From positions 620,001-684,000 of the forward strand of contig JADKKA010000019.1 of assembly GCA_016720745.1 (NCBI GenBank): 64,000 nt of DNA. Direction: 5' to 3'. Within the stretch, counting starts at the first letter, position 1, and each line of letters starts with the position of its first letter. Positions 26,935 through 35,483 of this stretch are shown here, piece after piece. This stretch comes from Chitinophagaceae bacterium. GTDB lineage: Bacteria > Bacteroidota > Bacteroidia > Chitinophagales > Chitinophagaceae. Below the pieces are notes generated by a model, which made no database searches, was not told the origin of the DNA, and saw only the letters and a program-made list of their open reading frames with translations. The position numbers and the translations under genes are program-made.

Positions 26935-29900
26935 ATGAAGAAATTGATCCTTCCATACTTGTTCTTTATTCCAATGCTGGGTCAGTCACAACAACAACCA
27001 GCACAACCACTTTGGCATAATAAAGAACGGAAAGTACATTACCTCCCAAAAGGGAATGATTTTGTTTGCGTCAATCCTGTTTTGCGATTCAACCGTGCCT
27101 TGTACGGAACCAATACCGCCTTTCGCGTGGAGGCTGGTGATCTCCCTGAATTTGCCATGTATATGCCGGGTATGGGCGGCAACCTGCAACTGGCCCTGCA
27201 AAACGGTGATAAACACAAATGGCTGATCCGGGCAAATAACATTAAAACAACATACCGGGCTGGCAGTATGTTGTATGAAATCAGAGATTCATTACTGGGT
27301 GCTGGTGTCTTACATTTATCCGTTGTGGCATTAAGCGATGCCGAGGGAATGGTCATTAAAGTAAAAGGAGAAGCAGTTCCGGCTTCGGTGAATCTGGTCT
27401 GGATCTATGGCGGTGCCTCCGGCAAAAAATTCTCCCGTGATGGCGATATCGGTGCCGACCCGGAATCATCTTTCTATCTCAAATCAGAAAACTGTACTGA
27501 TAACCGGTACAAGCTACTCGATGGAAAATTCATACTCAGTTATGGCACCGGTAAAGTGTTAACCGAATCGGAGCGATACGAAATTCAAACAGTTCCGGAA
27601 TCAGCCCTTAAAGGAGAGATACCAGCAGAAGCCAAACAGATCACCGGAATTTATCCTCCGGCAACAATAGTAAAACTGATTGATCCAGGCAAACCGGAAC
27701 TGGCCTTCAATTATCTGGAACCGGTTCTTCCCCGCTTTTGTATCAGTGGTAGGAAGCCAATTAATGAGAAGGAAGAGTATTTCCTTTTTTATAATTCAGC
27801 AACACCGGTTAACGACCTTCCCGCCCTTGCATTTGAAAAAGCAGAAGCATCGAGGGCTGCGCTCGCTGGCAGGATCACTGTGAGTACGCCGGATCCTTAC
27901 CTCAATACATTGGGCAGTGCATTGGCCGTTGCAGCAGATGCCATTTGGGAGTCTCCCAGTTTTATGCATGGCGCTGTTGCCTGGCGAATGCGTTTACCCG
28001 GCTGGCGGGGTGGGTATGTAGCTGATCCGTTGGGCTGGCACGATCGTGCCCGCACCAATTTTGATGCCTATGCGCGCTCACAGCTGACCAAACCAGCAAC
28101 CATGGGGGTTGTGATGGATACTGCGATTCAACTCGCAAGACACCTGGAGAAAGTCGGCACCCAGTTATTCAGCGAAGGATATATCACCCGCAATCCGGAT
28201 GGATATATTGGAGCACATCACTATGATATGAACCTGGTCTATATTGATCAGCTGCTCAATCATTTTAATTATACCGGTGATACAGCCTATGTGAGAAAAA
28301 TGTGGCCCTTGCTGAAAAGACACCTGGCCTGGGAGAAAAAGAATTTTGATGCAGATGATGATGGATTGTATGATGCCTATGCTGCCATCTGGGCCAGCGA
28401 TGCTTTGCAATACAGCGGGGGGGGAGTGACCCACTCCAGCGCTTATAATTTCAGGGCCTTTACCGAAGCAGCATCATTAGCCAAACTGATCGGTGAAGAT
28501 GGTACTGTATTTGAAAAGGAAGCAGCCAAAATTTTAAAGTCAATTCATTATCATTTGTGGATGCCCGGACTCGGCTGGTATGCTGAATACAAAGATCTCC
28601 TGGGTAATAAACTGGTCCATCCTTCTGCGGGATTGTGGACCGTCTACCATGCCATCGACAGTAAAGTTCCCGATCCATTTAAGGCATATCAACTGGTTCG
28701 TTATGTGGAGAATCATATTCCCCATATACCAGTGGTCGCAAAAGGCTGGAATGAAAAAGATCTTTATTTGCTCAGTGAAACCAACTGGCAACCCTATACC
28801 TGGAGCCTGAACAATGTAGTGGGCTCTGAAAACCTGCATACCGCCCTGGCTTACTGGCAGGCCAATCAAAAGGAAGATGCATTCAAACTCTGGCGCAGCA
28901 CTGTTTTAGAAACCATGTACCTCAGTGCCGGCCCGGGAAACTTTCAGCAATTAAGTTTTTATGATGCCATGCGGGGTGAACTCTACCGCGACTTCGCAGA
29001 TGGTGTTGGCATGATGGCCCGTAGTCTCGTAGAAGGACTCTTCGGTATCCAGCCGGATGCCCTGAATGACCGGATCATTATTCGCCCGGGGTTCCCAGCG
29101 AATTGGGACAGCGCCCGTATTCAAACACCGGATATTGATTTTCGCTTTCAGCATAATCAATCAGAAAGCGTATACAGCGTCCGGCAACTCGGTACCGGTA
29201 AAGCAAGATCCCTGCGGCTGGTTATTCCGGTGATCAGTGACAGCATAGCTGCCATTATTGTGAATGGGAAGAAAACAAATTTCACGATGGAGCCCGACCG
29301 GATAGGTATTCCTGCCATCAGCATCAATACTCCTTCGATGGCGGATATCCATATCAGTATTCAATGGGCAGGTAAACCCATCCGGAGCATATCCATCAAA
29401 CAACAATATCAGCATCATGAAAAGATGATCATCAGCAGTAAGGATCATCAGGCATTCAAATTATTTGATCCGCAAAGGGTACTGACTGGAGTTACCATTC
29501 GAAACAATTCCTTAATGGCCGGATTGCGGAAAGCGGATGGTCACAAAACATTTTTTGTAAGAACAAAGCAAGGGCAGTTTGTCTGGTGGCAACCCTTCAA
29601 TATTTTTATCAGTACTATCAATCCTGTTTCCCCGCCAACAACTTCAAATAAAGTACCCCGGTACGAAACAGTTAATATCAGTCAGGCATTCAATTGCAGG
29701 GTAACCGATATCTTCAAACAAAAATATTTGTCGCCCCGCCCCGTTTCACCCACCCTGCAACTGCCGGTGAGTGGTATCGGTAACTGGGCCTATCATTCCC
29801 TGCAGGTAAATCTGTCCGACAGCGGATTAAGAGCGAAAGCCGGCCCTGGACAAACATTTACCACTGCAGCCGGACTCCCTTTCAAAACTCCCAATGATAC

Positions 29901-30381
29901 CATTCAAAAGAATATCGTATTTGCTTCTATGTGGGATAATTTTCCGGATTCCATAGTCATCCCCTTAAATGGACAATCATCCCGCGCCCATTTTCTCATG
30001 GCAGGTAGCACCAATACCATGCAAAGCAGATTGGTCAACGGAACGATCAGGGTTAATTATACAGATGGGACTTATGAAGAGCTGGAATTAATCAATCCCG
30101 AAAACTGGTGGCCCATTGAGCAGGATTACTATGTAGACGGATTTGCTTTCACCATAGGGCAAACACGTCCGGTTCGGATTGCTTTGAAAACCGGAAAAGA
30201 AATTGCAGAAGGATACAAATACAGTTCCATCAAAGGATTTACAGGTTATGCCATTGAAGGAGGTGCCGCAACAGTATTGCATCTTCCCCTGCGTTCCGGG
30301 AAGATGTTAAAGAACCTTGTACTGAAAGCTATTGCCAATGATGTGGTGATCGGTTTGATGAGTATTACCTTAGAAAGATAA
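26935..30381 (+). CDS. Large secreted six-hairpin glycosidase-like protein (DUF4450-like)
   Basis: 1148 residues with signal peptide ending GQSQ. An N-terminal beta domain (residues about 20-300) precedes an (alpha/alpha)6 barrel of about residues 330-720, with WESPSFMHGAVAWRMRLPGWRGGYVADPLGWHDRAR, NPDGYIGAHHYDMNLVYIDQLLNHF, DADDDGLYDAYAAIWASDALQYSGGG and SETNWQPYTWSLNN. A C-terminal region of about 400 residues is beta-rich. The layout recalls proteins carrying DUF4450 in Bacteroidota pectin loci; I am not certain of that match. Candidate catalytic acids lie in the WRGGYVADPLGWHD and DADDDGLYDAY segments. It follows the BNR-4 gene by 6 bp. Confidence 0.55.
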   Translation: MKKLILPYLFFIPMLGQSQQQPAQPLWHNKERKVHYLPKGNDFVCVNPVLRFNRALYGTNTAFRVEAGDLPEFAMYMPGMGGNLQLALQNGDKHKWLIRANNIKTTYRAGSMLYEIRDSLLGAGVLHLSVVALSDAEGMVIKVKGEAVPASVNLVWIYGGASGKKFSRDGDIGADPESSFYLKSENCTDNRYKLLDGKFILSYGTGKVLTESERYEIQTVPESALKGEIPAEAKQITGIYPPATIVKLIDPGKPELAFNYLEPVLPRFCISGRKPINEKEEYFLFYNSATPVNDLPALAFEKAEASRAALAGRITVSTPDPYLNTLGSALAVAADAIWESPSFMHGAVAWRMRLPGWRGGYVADPLGWHDRARTNFDAYARSQLTKPATMGVVMDTAIQLARHLEKVGTQLFSEGYITRNPDGYIGAHHYDMNLVYIDQLLNHFNYTGDTAYVRKMWPLLKRHLAWEKKNFDADDDGLYDAYAAIWASDALQYSGGGVTHSSAYNFRAFTEAASLAKLIGEDGTVFEKEAAKILKSIHYHLWMPGLGWYAEYKDLLGNKLVHPSAGLWTVYHAIDSKVPDPFKAYQLVRYVENHIPHIPVVAKGWNEKDLYLLSETNWQPYTWSLNNVVGSENLHTALAYWQANQKEDAFKLWRSTVLETMYLSAGPGNFQQLSFYDAMRGELYRDFADGVGMMARSLVEGLFGIQPDALNDRIIIRPGFPANWDSARIQTPDIDFRFQHNQSESVYSVRQLGTGKARSLRLVIPVISDSIAAIIVNGKKTNFTMEPDRIGIPAISINTPSMADIHISIQWAGKPIRSISIKQQYQHHEKMIISSKDHQAFKLFDPQRVLTGVTIRNNSLMAGLRKADGHKTFFVRTKQGQFVWWQPFNIFISTINPVSPPTTSNKVPRYETVNISQAFNCRVTDIFKQKYLSPRPVSPTLQLPVSGIGNWAYHSLQVNLSDSGLRAKAGPGQTFTTAAGLPFKTPNDTIQKNIVFASMWDNFPDSIVIPLNGQSSRAHFLMAGSTNTMQSRLVNGTIRVNYTDGTYEELELINPENWWPIEQDYYVDGFAFTIGQTRPVRIALKTGKEIAEGYKYSSIKGFTGYAIEGGAATVLHLPLRSGKMLKNLVLKAIANDVVIGLMSITLER

Positions 30382-30384
30382 TTC

Positions 30385-31314
30385 ATGAAAAGATTTCTTG
30401 CTTCCCTGACGGGCCTCCTGTTTTGTTGGATTGCCGCAGCGCAACAAAGTGACAGTGTCTATCTTTTTTCCTATTTCAAGAACAACGGGAAAGATGGATT
30501 GCACCTGGCCTGGAGTGCAGATGGTTTAAAATGGACCGCCCTCCATAGAGACCAGTCCTTGCTCCAGCCTGTTCTTAGCCGCGATTCCCTCATGAGGGAT
30601 CCCTGCATCATTCGCGGGGAAGATGGTTTATTTCATATGGTATGGACCGTCAGCTGGAACCAGCGGGGGATCGGCTATGCTCATTCAAAAGATCTGATCC
30701 ACTGGAGTGAACAACAGTATATCCCGGTCATGCATCATGAAGACTCCGCACGTAACTGCTGGGCCCCGGAGATTACTTATGACCGCCGGAAAAAACAATA
30801 CATGATTTATTGGGCTACGACCATTGCAGGAAAGTATCCTGCAGACCCCAAAGTGGAGAACGGATACAATCACCGGATGTATTATGTCATCACTAAAGAC
30901 TTCAAATCTTTTTCCCGCACAAAATTATTATACAATAAAGGATTCAATGTCATCGATGCCAGTATTGTGAATGTCGGCAAACGATATATCATGTTTCTGA
31001 AGGATGAAACCCGGAATCCACCTCAGAAAAACATCCGGATAGCGACCAGTAAAAAATTGAACAAAGGATATTCCGCTCCCTCTGTTCCGATTACCGGTAA
31101 TTACTGGGCGGAAGGACCCACCGCTTTCCGGCAGGGGAATAAATGGATTGTTTATTTCGATAAATACCGCGATCACCGTTATGGTGCTATTCAGTCCACC
31201 GACCTGGTGAACTGGACCGAAATATCCGAAAGCATTTCTTTGCCTCCAGGCATCAGGCACGGTACCATATTACAAATCAGCAAGTCGGAGCTGCAACCCC
31301 TCCTGGAGCTTTAA
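30385..31314 (+). CDS. Secreted GH43-like hydrolase
   Basis: Signal peptide ends IAAAQ. The blade motifs are those of GH43: DSLMRDPCIIRGEDGLFHMVWT (catalytic Asp), NCWAPEITYDRRKKQYMIYWAT, NVIDASIVNVGKRYIMFLKDE (Asp that tunes the acid) and YWAEGPTAFRQGNKWIVYFD (acid Glu). At 309 residues it is a single propeller with no accessory module. It probably removes arabinose or galactose from pectic side chains. It starts 3 bp after the large six-hairpin gene and its stop directly abuts the stop of the reversed MFS gene, so there is no room for a dedicated terminator. Confidence 0.75.
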   Translation: MKRFLASLTGLLFCWIAAAQQSDSVYLFSYFKNNGKDGLHLAWSADGLKWTALHRDQSLLQPVLSRDSLMRDPCIIRGEDGLFHMVWTVSWNQRGIGYAHSKDLIHWSEQQYIPVMHHEDSARNCWAPEITYDRRKKQYMIYWATTIAGKYPADPKVENGYNHRMYYVITKDFKSFSRTKLLYNKGFNVIDASIVNVGKRYIMFLKDETRNPPQKNIRIATSKKLNKGYSAPSVPITGNYWAEGPTAFRQGNKWIVYFDKYRDHRYGAIQSTDLVNWTEISESISLPPGIRHGTILQISKSELQPLLEL

Positions 31315-32481
31315 TCAGTCTATTTCTTTTACCCGGTTGATCAGTAAGCTGATCAAAATACCAAGCAAGGCAATCACCGCAAAAGAAACGGGGAGTCCGG
31401 CCAGTTCCGCAATATAACCGATCAGTGGCGGACCCATCAGGAAGCCAAAGAACCCAACCCCCGATACGGTGGCAATGGCAATACCGCTGGCCACTTCTTT
31501 AACTTTTCCAGCTGTACTATACATAAGTGGGATGATACTGCTTACCCCCAATCCTACAATCATAAAACCAATGGTCGCAACAATCAGTGATGGAAATAAA
31601 ACGGCAATCATCATCCCTGAAAAAATCAATAGTCCGCTCAACTGAACCATTCGCCTGCGGCCAAAACGCTTTGCCAGGCCATCACCGGTGAACCTGCCAG
31701 TTGCCATCATGATCATAAAGGAGGCATATCCCAATGAAACAAAATATCCTTTAGCAGCTACCACTTCACGGAAATACACGCCACTCCAGTCAAACATACA
31801 TCCCTCCGCACTTAAGCAGCAAAAAGCAATGGCGCCCAGCAATAACAAACTCCCATGCGGTCTCTTGATTCTTTTAAAAGAAGAAGCGGATTTACTCACA
31901 GGAGTCAGCAGTAAATATTTTTGAAAAGAAAGGGCCGTAATTGCAACCAGTCCTGCTATTATCAGGAAATGATACCAGGGGCGCAGATCCAGTTTCATCA
32001 TCAATGCGCCGATCAGTGCTCCGCTAAAACCGGCCGTGCTCCAGATACCGTGGAAGCTGGACATAATCGGCCGTTCATAAATTCGTTCTGCATGAAGGGC
32101 CTGTGTATTCACGGATATATTGCAAAGATTGCCGCATATGCCAAAGCTGAAAAGGGCCAGTGCCAGCTGCCATGGCGCCTGCACCAGTCCGATATTCGTT
32201 AGTGATACTGCATATCCGATAATTGCAATGCGGAGTACATATTTGCTGCCAAAGCGGGTAACCGCTCTTCCCGAAAAGGGCATTGTGAGTAATTGTCCTG
32301 CCGGTAATGCCAGTAAAATACTTCCCAAACCCGCTTCACTCAGTTGCAAGGCATTTTTAATATCAGGGATCCGGCTGGCCCAGCTGGCAAATGATAAACC
32401 CTGGCAAAAGAAAAATACAGCAACAGCGGTACGTGCTTGTTCTTTGCTGAAAGTTTCGGGAATGATGGCTTTTGTCTCCAA
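31315..32481 (-). CDS. Major facilitator superfamily permease (YbjJ-like)
   Basis: About 388 residues with roughly 12 hydrophobic segments: FFFCQGLSFASWASRIPDIKNALQLSEAGLGSILLALPAGQLL, GSKYVLRIAIIGYAVS, MFDWSGVYFREVV, GFFGFLMGPPLIGYIAELAG. This matches the YbjJ-like MFS group, often annotated as sugar or drug exporters. The only start I find is TTG at 32481, eight bases after a -7-like element. It is the one reversed gene inside the pectin run, and its head faces the esterase gene at 32569. Import of a released sugar is possible but unproven. Confidence 0.8.
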   Translation of the reverse strand: METKAIIPETFSKEQARTAVAVFFFCQGLSFASWASRIPDIKNALQLSEAGLGSILLALPAGQLLTMPFSGRAVTRFGSKYVLRIAIIGYAVSLTNIGLVQAPWQLALALFSFGICGNLCNISVNTQALHAERIYERPIMSSFHGIWSTAGFSGALIGALMMKLDLRPWYHFLIIAGLVAITALSFQKYLLLTPVSKSASSFKRIKRPHGSLLLLGAIAFCCLSAEGCMFDWSGVYFREVVAAKGYFVSLGYASFMIMMATGRFTGDGLAKRFGRRRMVQLSGLLIFSGMMIAVLFPSLIVATIGFMIVGLGVSSIIPLMYSTAGKVKEVASGIAIATVSGVGFFGFLMGPPLIGYIAELAGLPVSFAVIALLGILISLLINRVKEID

Positions 32482-32489
32482 GATGGATG

Positions 32490-32497
32490 CGAAATTA
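32490..32497 (-). promoter_or_regulatory. Candidate -7 element for the MFS gene
   Basis: Reads TAATTTCG on the minus strand, 7 of 8 matches to the Bacteroidota -7 consensus TAnnTTTG. It lies eight bases before the TTG start, so the transcript leader would be very short. I see no convincing TTG at -33. Confidence 0.35.
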
Positions 32498-32547
32498 ATT
32501 GAATTTGTTTCAGGATGCGGCAGGATGCAGGCCGATGGGCCCTGTTT

Positions 32548-32555
32548 TATCTTTC
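32548..32555 (+). promoter_or_regulatory. Candidate -7 element for the SGNH esterase gene
   Basis: Reads TATCTTTC, 7 of 8 matches to TAnnTTTG, 13 bases before the chosen ATG at 32569. It supports that start over the in-frame ATG at 32515. No clear -33 box is seen. Confidence 0.3.
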
Positions 32556-32568
32556 TGCTTCTAAAACG

Positions 32569-34044
32569 ATGCTTGTCATGCTGCTAACAGCAATTCGCCC
32601 GCTGTCATTCCTCCTTATTTGCTGCTGCTGTATGGCCGGGCATCTGTCTGCACAACTGAAAATCGCCAATGTTTTCTCTAATGATATGGTCCTGCAACGG
32701 GATCAACCGGTAAGAATTTGGGGTACGGCTGATAATGGGACATTGATTACCCTGCAGTTTGCCGGACAAACAAAACAGTGCACTACAGAGCTTAACCGTA
32801 AATGGATGATTACACTGTCGCCCATGCCTGCATCAGCTCAGGCACAGGAAATGCTGGTTTATACTGCGACAGAAAAAATTACTTTAACAGGGATCCTTAC
32901 AGGTGATGTCTGGCTTTGCAGCGGACAAAGCAATATGGAATATACTTTTGATCGAAAGCTGAAACGTTATGCCGCTCCCAAAAAAGGAGCCGATTTCACA
33001 GAGAAGGAACTCGCAGCCATGCCTGATCCGGCCGGTATCCGGTATCTCTATGCAGAAAGAACGGTGAAAAAATACCCGCAGTTTCCCGGTAATGGATGGT
33101 TTACCAACCAGGATACCACCGTTCGCTATGTCAGCGCTATTGGTTATTTTTTTGCAAAAGAAATTTATCAGGCAACCGGAGTGCCGATAGGAATCATCTC
33201 CTCTTCCTGGGGAGGCACAAGGGTGGAACAATGGACCCCGCCGGGGGCCTATTCCATTTCGCCAACCTTCCGCCATTTGATGACTACGGATACTTTTAAA
33301 ATTGATGATATTAAACCCGGACAAATGTACCGGGGCATGATTGAACCACTGATCCCAATGGCCATTAAAGGGGTGCTCTGGTACCAGGGTGAAAGTAATT
33401 GCATGATCGAGGACCAGGACACCTATCGGGAAAAGATGATGGTCATGGAACTCCAGTGGCAGAAAGATTTTCGCAATGCATCACTTCCTTTTTACACAGT
33501 GCAGATTGCGCCCTATCTCTATAGTGCACGTAAGGACCCTAAAAAACATACTGAAGAATTATTGCCCCTTTTCTGGGAAGCACAAACAACCTGTACTACA
33601 CTGCCATCAACTTATATGGTGGTAACCACGGACCTGGTCGATAACCTGAAAGATATTCATCCTTCTTACAAATGGGTCATCGCCCACCGCCTGGCCCAAC
33701 AGGCACTACAGGTGGAATATGGAAAACCCAATCCGGAAAGTTTCAGTCCGCAGTTCAGCAATGCAAAAAGAAAAGGGAAGGAACTCGTTCTGAGCTTTAA
33801 TAAGTTGCCAAATGGGTTCAGACAACCGGCTGCTGACAGCCTCAACTGGTTTTCCATTGCCGACAAGAGCGGAAAATTCCTGCCGGCAACGGCGAAAATC
33901 AGCGGGTCAAATATTGTTGTAAGCAATCCATCCATTAACAAACCAAAATATGTCCGTTTCGCCTGGAATGAGCGGGCAATGCCCAATCTTTTCAGTAGTG
34001 ATGGTCTCCCTGTCATTCCATTCCGTAACGATTCATTTAAATAG
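32569..34044 (+). CDS. Secreted sialate-O-acetylesterase-like SGNH hydrolase
   Basis: The start at 32569 gives a short N-terminus and signal peptide (AIRPLSFLLICCCCMAGHLSAQ); the frame opens at an ATG at 32515 but those residues look non-natural. N-terminal beta domain (NDMVLQRDQPVRIWGTAD), then CSGQSNMEYTF (Ser118), SSWGGTRVEQW, GVLWYQGESNC and DIHPSYKWVIAHRLA with the Asp and His. Family members deacetylate sialic acid or plant polysaccharides; in a pectin locus deacetylation of pectin is more likely (inference). Divergent from the MFS gene across 87 bp. Confidence 0.8.
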   Translation: MLVMLLTAIRPLSFLLICCCCMAGHLSAQLKIANVFSNDMVLQRDQPVRIWGTADNGTLITLQFAGQTKQCTTELNRKWMITLSPMPASAQAQEMLVYTATEKITLTGILTGDVWLCSGQSNMEYTFDRKLKRYAAPKKGADFTEKELAAMPDPAGIRYLYAERTVKKYPQFPGNGWFTNQDTTVRYVSAIGYFFAKEIYQATGVPIGIISSSWGGTRVEQWTPPGAYSISPTFRHLMTTDTFKIDDIKPGQMYRGMIEPLIPMAIKGVLWYQGESNCMIEDQDTYREKMMVMELQWQKDFRNASLPFYTVQIAPYLYSARKDPKKHTEELLPLFWEAQTTCTTLPSTYMVVTTDLVDNLKDIHPSYKWVIAHRLAQQALQVEYGKPNPESFSPQFSNAKRKGKELVLSFNKLPNGFRQPAADSLNWFSIADKSGKFLPATAKISGSNIVVSNPSINKPKYVRFAWNERAMPNLFSSDGLPVIPFRNDSFK

Positions 34045-34050
34045 ATCATC

Positions 34051-35475
34051 ATGTTCAACAGAATACTGCTTTGCTGTTTTATCCTTTCATCCCTTAGTAT
34101 CCGTGCACAGGTAGCAGTACCTGCCTGGGTGAAAAACACAGGAGCGAAGACTTTTCCTGCAATAAAACAGATATATTATGTCAATGATTTTGGAGCAGTG
34201 AGTGACACGGTTACTGTGAATACCAAATCAATACAAAAAGCCATTGATGATTGTGCGGCCAAAGGCGGGGGCATTGTCGCTTTTCGTCCAGGTACCTATG
34301 TATCCGGCAGTGTTTTCGTAAAGTCAAATGTTCATCTTAGGATCGATAAAGGAGTGCTGCTCCTGGGTTCACAGGATTTTGCTGACTATCCGGATATGCA
34401 AACCCGGATTGCCGGTATTGAAACCAGCTGGCCGGCAGCATTAATTAATATCCTCGATGTCAAAAACGCCGCTTTAACAGGCGAAGGGATTGTGAATGCC
34501 CGCGGAAAATTCTGCTGGGATAAATACTGGGCCATGCGCAAGGACTATGATAAGAAGGGCCTGCGCTGGATTGTTGACTATGACGCCAAAAGGGTTCGTA
34601 CGGTTCTGGTGCAAAATTCAAGTGATGTCAGCATCAAAGGACTGACATTTAAAAATGCCGGCTTCTGGACCATTCAACTCTTGTATTCAACCCGCTTAAC
34701 AGTTAATGGTGTTGTGATTCGCAATAATGAAGATGGCAGCGGCCCCAGTACCGACGGGATTGATGTGGATTCCTCCACCTGGACCTTGATTGAAAATTGT
34801 GATATTGATTGTAATGATGATAATTTTTGTTTGAAAGCTGGGCGCGACTGGGACGGTCTCCGTGTCAATCGGCCAACAGAATATGTGGTGATTCGTAAAA
34901 GTGTGGCGCGCCGTGGGGCCGGACTGGTAACATTGGGAAGTGAAACATCGGGTAGCATCCGCCATATCTACTGTACGGATCTTTTTGCAAAACATACCGA
35001 TAATGGATTGCGGATCAAATCAGCCACTACCCGTGGGGGCACTGTGGAAGATGTTTATTTTGTGAATTCTGTGCTCGACTCCGTTCGCAATGCCTATCAG
35101 TTTAATTTGAACTGGTATCCCGCGTATAGTTACAGCGAATTGCCAAAGGGGTATAGTTATGATTCTATTCCACAGCACTGGAAAGCCATGCTCCAGAAAG
35201 TAACACCGGCAGAAAAAGGAATACCACATACAAAAGATTTTTATATCAGCAATGTAAAAATCACCCATGCGGCAAAAGCATTTGAGGTTAACGGACTCGA
35301 GCAGTCGCAGATTGAAAATTTCAATTTCAACAACTCCCATGTCTCTGCCAGTGTGCTGGGGGATATGGTATTCGCCAAAAACTGGAAGTTCAAAAATTTC
35401 GAACTCAATATCAGCCAGAAACCGGAAGAGAAAAAGAAAGCCGGAGGGATTGCAGAAGATGAACGTCTAAAATAA
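34051..35475 (+). CDS. Secreted GH28 polygalacturonase-family enzyme
   Basis: Signal peptide ends IRAQ. The right-handed beta-helix carries all GH28 blocks: STDGIDVDSS (usual NTDG), DDNFCLKAGRD (usual DDCIAIKSG), GLVTLGSETSGSIRH (usual GHGxSIGS) and GLRIKSAT (RIK). GH28 enzymes hydrolyse galacturonan or rhamnogalacturonan, endo or exo; the insert DKYWAMRKDYDKKGLRW near residue 155 is like those in Bacteroidota exo-acting members. Starts 6 bp after the esterase and precedes PL11 by 8 bp, so the three form one unit. The last 20 residues are charged and probably disordered. Confidence 0.9.
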   Translation: MFNRILLCCFILSSLSIRAQVAVPAWVKNTGAKTFPAIKQIYYVNDFGAVSDTVTVNTKSIQKAIDDCAAKGGGIVAFRPGTYVSGSVFVKSNVHLRIDKGVLLLGSQDFADYPDMQTRIAGIETSWPAALINILDVKNAALTGEGIVNARGKFCWDKYWAMRKDYDKKGLRWIVDYDAKRVRTVLVQNSSDVSIKGLTFKNAGFWTIQLLYSTRLTVNGVVIRNNEDGSGPSTDGIDVDSSTWTLIENCDIDCNDDNFCLKAGRDWDGLRVNRPTEYVVIRKSVARRGAGLVTLGSETSGSIRHIYCTDLFAKHTDNGLRIKSATTRGGTVEDVYFVNSVLDSVRNAYQFNLNWYPAYSYSELPKGYSYDSIPQHWKAMLQKVTPAEKGIPHTKDFYISNVKITHAAKAFEVNGLEQSQIENFNFNNSHVSASVLGDMVFAKNWKFKNFELNISQKPEEKKKAGGIAEDERLK

Positions 35476-35483
35476 AATCAGCC

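Noticed and set aside
32515..32568. N-terminal extension of the SGNH esterase from the ATG at 32515
   Set aside because: It would precede the signal peptide with non-typical residues, and a -7-like element lies inside it.
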